From contig NC_089278.1 in NCBI RefSeq assembly GCF_963678975.1, forward strand, positions 9,513,479 to 9,577,478: a DNA stretch of 64,000 bases, read 5' to 3'. The position numbers were made by a program, and so were the translations under genes. Positions 58,216 through 64,000 of the stretch are shown here, one piece after another; position 1 is the first letter of the stretch; each line of letters starts with the position of its first letter. The notes beneath the pieces were generated by a model. It was not told where the DNA came from. It did not search any database and was given only the letters and a program-made list of their open reading frames with translations. This stretch comes from Dysidea avara. Its lineage: Eukaryota > Porifera > Demospongiae > Dictyoceratida > Dysideidae.

Positions 58216-60797
58216 TCCTGTTACAAACATAGCTGGGAAGCCATCATGTTACCACGAATCAACACCTTGAGCTGTCAAGAAATGGGACTGTGTCCATGAT
58301 GTGTGCATTGTACGTACTGTGGTATGCCAAAAAGCACCTGTTGGGCTGAAGCAATGTCAAGCAGTGAAAGAATCAAGCCTATAGCCTTAGCTGTTATCGA
58401 GTTATGCTTGTCTGAAGGCGTCAGGCAGGCGCAGGCAGTTAGTTGGTCAGTAGAAAATTCTATTGAATAAAAAATTAAAAAAATTGTAGCAATCTATTGG
58501 AAGTATTTAGGGTCGTACTGAAGGCACTTTTGGGCTTGGTTATACCTAACCAATACTGCCAAAGCATCAGGAGCTGGTTTTTGGGTGATTTTTTTTTTTG
58601 GTCAGAAAACCCAAATCTCCATGATCCTAATATACTGTACTGCCATACTGTATGATACATGGAATCTAAAACTGAGTCTCAGATTGTGTTCTTACTCAGA
58701 CAACCTTGTATGGTTTGCACACAGTAACTTTATTACTACATGTTTCCCCTACTATGGAGCCTGGGATTTGTTTGGCTACACAAGAACCCTTACAGCTATC
58801 CTACCATGTAATAATCAATTTGTAACATGAAACGTATTTTCTATCCAGAGGCATCAGTGACTGGTGAAGTGTATATAATAGTTCTGTAAAGTGTAGCTGC
58901 TGATTTATAGCTATGCAATCTAATAACTTATTACTGTCTGTGCTGCTATTACTGTGTGACACAGCCTCTCTCTTTAACCAGTCCAGGTAGATTACCTGTT
59001 ATATAATGATAGCTACTGAAGGTTCACTGAATAGATGACAAATTGATCACTTTAAGCACCATGTGTACTCCATGGTGCTTTCCTTGTTTAAGGGACAACA
59101 AAAGAGAGCAAACACCCAACATATACAGTATCACATGCACCATTGCACACCACTAAAAACTTCCTTCTAAATAACTGAAGCCAAGCTCATATCAAGGCTG
59201 GAGGAATCACTGAGAGCAATGAGTCTGAAGAATTGCTGGCATGAATAGCTACATTAAGTATTAGTAGGAAATCTACAAGATCACTTAACATACAAATTGC
59301 TTATACGATTAAGAATAATTGTTACTGAGAAGATGCTCCAGTTTTGTATATAACCATTATGGCTGTATTTTGCACTCCACATCTTGCTAAATCATGTTCG
59401 GTAGTGAAGCAGTATTGTTTTTCCACCAGTGAACAACACATTTACAAGTACACAAGCTCAGTTTTATAGCCAACCTTTCAGTGATGGTAGGACAAAACTA
59501 TGTACAATTATAAAAACATGAGATGCAAAGATTCTTCATACTGATGATGTCAAGAAGTATGGTACTGTTCATATTCATCCCACTACCATACACGTGCTCT
59601 TTCTATACAAAGCTGCCCTCTATTCAGCTCACTACCCATCTGTAGTGGTCTATCAAAAGGAGTGGACTTCATCACCTTGACAGTCTTTGTGAATTGGCAA
59701 CTACATGAGAGCATCATTATGATACTATGTACCATATTCTTCTTACTGGAGCAGGGCTATACCCATAATGGAACGTTTGCATCACACAATGGAACGTCAC
59801 AGGAGAATTTACATACTTTGCATACACTAGATTGTCAACACTTAGATTACACAGCTGACCGTAAATAATTCATGATATGTGACTGGCTGAACGAAAACTG
59901 GTTGGTTTAAATCAATAAAACTTATACACCATCAGATTTGCCTGCTCATGGAGAGTAAGAATGTTGGAATGGCCTTCTTGTTAGTCCACACAGAAGAGTA
60001 CAAGGAAAGCACTACTATACCTTGATGGATTTGCCAGTTTATGGTGATCAGATTGAGTTAAGCCCTTTCTTCGTTGCTTGTTTCAGTTGTGAGTTATGAT
60101 CAATCAACTAAGTGCCTTAGCTGTGCTGTTGCTGTACAAATTGAATTTATTGCTGTTCTGACTGTCTTGCACTCTAACCTCAAGACTGAAACTAAAAAGC
60201 TGAAAACTTTATGCCAAATTTCAACAACCAGATCTATTATGATCAAAATTTACATAGCCGAAGTCTGCATTATGCATTAGGCCTAACATTGTGTCCATGA
60301 AAGAGAATGAGACATGATTGTATATCACAAAATAATCATGATAAATCCATCGTCCTAGGAGAGTAATCTCCTAAAGGACTAGTGTAGTGTGCTTACCAGT
60401 CACTGCATTTATTTGTAAACAAGTGAAGCCATAGAAGGATAAGTGTTGGCTAAAACCTGGCACCTATGTATGCAAGCATAACAAGTGGTGTGCAACAATG
60501 GTACACGATAATAGAAACCATTGTAAAATTGGCTTGCATATGGATAATGGTCAATCATTGAAAATGACCATGTAATCTAATTTTGTAGTAATTCACAGGT
60601 ACCAAATCCAAAAAAAGTTAGAGATAGGGACTACATGGTGACTTTTAAATTTGTCACAAAGTAATGTATTTAAACTGAAATAAATACACATTGCATAGAT
60701 TATATATTATGATTCTAAGTAAAACTGTTCTGGAATCCAGTTCTAAGAGCAAAAGATTTAAAGCTGATCTATTATGTGGCTATTCAGCACATATAAT
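58216..60797. other. gene-poor stretch, nothing supported
   Basis: Only short frames without domain or splice support. At 59874 the sequence tatgtgactggctgaacgaa resembles the TATGTGAC termini of other elements here, but no partner end was found. Confidence 0.4.
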
Positions 60798-60798
60798 T

Positions 60799-60883
60799 TG
60801 GTGAGTACAAGCTTATCAATCTTTTTTTATGCTGTGACTGAGACACAACATAAAAAAAAATTGATAAGGCTTGCACTCACCAA
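60799..60883. mobile_element. 85-bp hairpin MITE-like element
   Basis: The arm tggtgagtacaagcttatca followed by atcttttttta is mirrored by taaaaaaaaattgataaggc followed by ttgcactcacca, around a loop of about 20 bp. Confidence 0.75.
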
Positions 60884-61075
60884 AAACATATCCACTTATA
60901 TGTGTGTGTGAAAAGACATAAACTTGCTAGTATGATGCATGCGACAATGTCACCACCTTATGATGAAAAATAGCATAGGGCTGAAAAAAGAATGGGATTA
61001 CTCAATTAGCTTTATAACAGCAAAACCGCCTGCACAATTATTACTGGGGTCTTGATGGAGAATACCTCGCTGGTA

Positions 61076-61400
61076 TCACAACAACTGTGCCAGAGCCACC
61101 ACAACAATTGGGAAAGGTTCAACCTTTCCAATTCTTCTGACATTGTAGGCAGGACAATTTGCAAATGGAAATAAATACCACAGGCAGACACACCTATGCA
61201 TACGCTGTGCTTCGTCCTGTATCACCTGTAATGTGCCATGTTGCAACAAATGAAGGAGTCCTTTGCTGTCAGGTTTATTGACAAGGTTCACTAAACTTGC
61301 TAAAAATAAGATGTACAGCGAACTCTTATCTATCTCAACTACATTGCAGGCCACAGAAACAAGTCGCAGGCTACCACACACTCTGACCCAGGCAAAAACA
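61076..61400 (-). pseudogene. orphan exon-like fragment, unknown protein
   Basis: An open minus-strand frame of about 105 codons has protein-like composition: WVRVCGSLRLVSVACNVVEI, then LASLVNLVNKPDSKGLLHLL, then VIQDEAQRMHR. It ends in a stop at 61076 and starts after a stop without an ATG. No flanking exons were found. Unknown; it may be a decayed gene piece. Confidence 0.3.
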
Positions 61401-61784
61401 TAAGTGGTTTGTGGCTATATGGAAACTGTAAAGTGCTGCTCTACTTTGTCAGTTGCAGCTGTGCAACTTTCAATTTTTCGCTGTTTAAAAGTAAAGCAGC
61501 AACTCATGAATTGAAGTACCAGTTCTAATGATGTGTGTACCAAGCATCACTAGTCATATAACTACATTATGAGTGGAATCACAAAAGGTTTATAGCATAA
61601 AATCTCTTATGCTATGTTCTTTCTTCTTAGTTACGTGACTAAGAAAATTTGAGAGACATGTCTGACACTGCAATTATGGTTGAGCTGTGTTGCAATTGCA
61701 AGGCAGACCCCAAAAATACACTACACAAGACAGATGCAAGTAAATGAGCCTTATCTACAGAATAAAAATGGCGGAAAATAGTGG

Positions 61785-61890
61785 GGGGTATTTTGTACAG
61801 AGAGGTATTGGGAGAGGTAGCGTTTCACTATGATAACACTCGTATGTTCACACAAGGGTGAATGTGAGGTATATATACTTACCTCCAGTA
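61785..61890. repeat. dispersed repeat, second copy (see SPDL1 intron)
   Basis: Matches the sequence at 45385-45480 over about 90 bp with roughly 75-80% identity by eye. Confidence 0.6.
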
Positions 61891-61899
61891 TGAATGAGG

Positions 61900-63180
61900 G
61901 TCATTTACTACATTTTTGCACTGCCACAACACATTTACTACCTCTTACCTTTATAATCCAGTACAAAAACCACAAAAAATGTTCAGTCTGATGACTACAT
62001 GAAAAAGTACCCACACTATTGTCAAATTTGACGTCACATTTGCAGATAAGGCTCATTGCAAAGGAGTTGGTGTAGGTATAGCTCAGCACCAATATACTTT
62101 AATGTACAAAAAAAAACTAATGGATGAAATAATAGTAATAAGCCATTGTTTATAAAGACTGATTGATTTACTTCATAATCATGAGACGCTAATTGGCTAG
62201 CTATAAATAAAATTTTGCACCAATGAACATTATAGAGCTTCTGTGTGGTATATAAGTAGTTAATTGCACACAACAAAGGCAATCGCATATTAGACACATT
62301 CTAATGGTTATAGCATAATCCACAAACAATTGTCACTAAGTAGATGTAAATTAACACACAATAGAATTAAAATAGTTAAGAATGATGCAAACACTTCATT
62401 ACTTCATTTTTGATGTCAGCTAAAAAAAATGGGAACATACAGCCTTTGATGTGTACATGCATAATTCATTAGTGCTAATTTACTAGACCACAAATAGAGT
62501 AGAATTATGGTTACTGCGTGTGGTACCTGTTCGGTCATCCTTCTCTGATTTCCTTTCTGTTGACATCTCAAAAATCAAAACCATTCTTTCTAGAAAGAGA
62601 ACACAGTAGTGTCACAGCAAAGACACAAACACACCACTCAGGTTACCAACATCCTTCTGCCCATGTAGATAGCTATATACGTTTCATGTGGTGCGTTTGT
62701 CTATTACTTATATTATTTCAACCACCAATTTACCTATGCATGCAATTGATTTCAATATGGTTAAAACATGAGGTGATAATCTGATAATACCAGCATCACT
62801 GTGGCCGCACTGACATACTAAATATAATCATTACTTAGTTACAGTGGTAATTAATTGTGTGCAAGATCTATTAGCTAATTCTTGACCTATTCCGCTGATA
62901 CTAAGTACTGATTTTATTGTATTCTATTGCCAGTACGTACACCACCCCTACGCAACTGGCATCCCCAGTAGCGTCGAACAGACCAAACTGACCGGGCAAC
63001 TAAGGTACGGTTTATAGCCCCAAACCACCCCAGTTAATAGCTAACCATACGTCTGTACCTCATATCCAGGTATCGTATTCTTCTTATTATTAAACAACTA
63101 GGAATTAATGAGACGGCATTAGCACCACAGGCACCAGTCCTTGCAACCCACGTCGGGGTCGAGAGGGATCACACGAGAGC
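61900..63180. other. intergenic and probable SLMAP promoter region
   Basis: No gene seen. The last 250 bp are less AT-rich than the rest and lead into the SLMAP start, so they likely include its promoter and 5' leader. Confidence 0.4.
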
Positions 63181-63215
63181 AGACTTTTAATGAGTAGTTT
63201 ACGGTGTTGTGTACT

Positions 63216-64000
63216 ATGTCGGGTTCTGTTGACGTTCCGAAAGCTGTGTTAGTTCCACACGGCAAATCTCACCCTTTCACGCAGAGAGAATGTATATTGA
63301 AAGAACCCGCTAAAGTTGGAAGGTCTTTGGTAAAAACCAAGATTCAGCAGAATAATTTCATTTTTGATTGTCGAGTACTATCCAGAAACCATGCCTTGAT
63401 TTGGTATCAAGACAACAAGGTAACTATGATTTTTAGAAAAACAAAGCACAAAGCTGAAAATAGCCTTTCTTTTATTTAATGCGCACCCCACTTTAGTTCT
63501 TTATACAAGACACTAAGAGTAGTAATGGGACGTTCGTTAATGAGAGGAGGCTGAGTCCTACTGGAGAAGAGAGCAGACCTATGGAACTAAAATCTGGTGA
63601 TGTTATTCAATTTGGTGTCAACGTAGAAGGCCCCACAAAAGGTAACATTGAATTAGGCAATTTGCCTGTTTTAATCATATGTTAATAGTGACACACGGAT
63701 GTATTATTGCTATTATTAAATTGAGTATTAATGGTCAAGATTATGTTGGGTGAGCATCGTACTGTGTCAGTAAAGCAATTTAATATTTTAATATTCTTTT
63801 AGCCCTTCAACACATTCACTACCACAGCTCACAATAGTATGTGCAATACACTTGTTTCTTAAAAAAATGTTTTTAATATCCAAGCAGGATCCAAATGAAA
63901 GTATTAGTGAATTAGTAAGAATACTGGAAGTCAGTAAGGATTTTCTGCAATACAGATTATAGGATTCTTTTTGCAGACAGCTTTTTTGAGGGAGCAAGAC
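63216..64000 (+). CDS. SLMAP: SLMAP (FHA-domain STRIPAK component), 5' exons only
   Basis: The start is the ATG at 63216 ([20 protein letters not shown]). Exons 63216-63419, 63497-63641 and 63689-63749 join in phase. They encode an FHA domain: [54 protein letters not shown], then [17 protein letters not shown] and [21 protein letters not shown]. The human SLMAP order ([49 protein letters not shown]) is matched block by block, including the FHA Arg of GRS and the SRNH and SSNG motifs. Later coding pieces are probable at about 63893-63941 ([14 protein letters not shown]) and from about 63977 (TAFLREQD), corresponding to the start of the coiled coil. The rest lies beyond the window. SLMAP brings the STRIPAK phosphatase to the Hippo kinase MST through phospho-Thr binding. 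Confidence 0.93.

Overview
The window looks like nuclear DNA of a sponge-like, early-branching metazoan. It is AT-rich. Genes have several short exons with GT-AG introns, there are clear animal orthologs (SLMAP, SPDL1/Spindly, LDAH, a PRD-like homeobox gene), and much of the space between genes is short terminal-inverted-repeat DNA elements (MITEs). The species cannot be fixed from the sequence; a demosponge is my inference. No bacterial operons, CRISPR arrays, rRNA or intact tRNA genes were seen, and no LTR retroelement, Polinton or virus copy was recognised.

Layout. At 0-9.6 kb are a small inverted pair of coding fragments, a hAT-type MITE with a perfect 8-bp target duplication, a large foldback element with degenerate transposon reading frames, and a MITE nested in another MITE. 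At 9.6-19.4 kb are a two-exon gene for a secreted-domain plus seven-membrane-segment protein and its broken tandem copy, separated by a 5'-truncated LINE with an (AAT)n tail. At 20.9-24.7 kb is a multi-exon gene of unknown function with a possible ADP-ribosyltransferase-like core. At 25.7-27.9 kb (minus) is a coiled-coil gene that faintly resembles the meiotic factor IHO1/Mer2, with a perfect NRF1-type palindrome just upstream of its ATG.

The most distinctive region is 28.0-43.1 kb (minus). It is a tandem array of two intact-looking genes plus one gutted copy, each joining an N-terminal PB1 domain to a GH116 (GBA2/DUF608-type) glucosidase. The upstream copy is divergent from LDAH (lipid droplet-associated hydrolase), with 190 bp between start codons. 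Then follow the Spindly ortholog (minus), which keeps the GNSLFAEVED motif and ends in CPQQ like human Spindly, and a PRD-like homeobox gene (minus) with the typical intron inside the homeodomain and a PPxY-bearing tail.

The 48.8-56.9 kb stretch is almost wholly repeats: a three-deep nest of inverted-repeat elements, two related foldback elements, copies of a dispersed repeat family, a 31-bp minisatellite and a roughly 74-unit (CAGG)n array. The 57-63 kb stretch is gene-poor. The window ends inside the FHA-domain gene SLMAP (plus), of which only the 5' exons are present.

Functional links: the PB1-GH116 pair and LDAH would both act on lipids if their family assignments hold. A shared promoter is possible but not shown.
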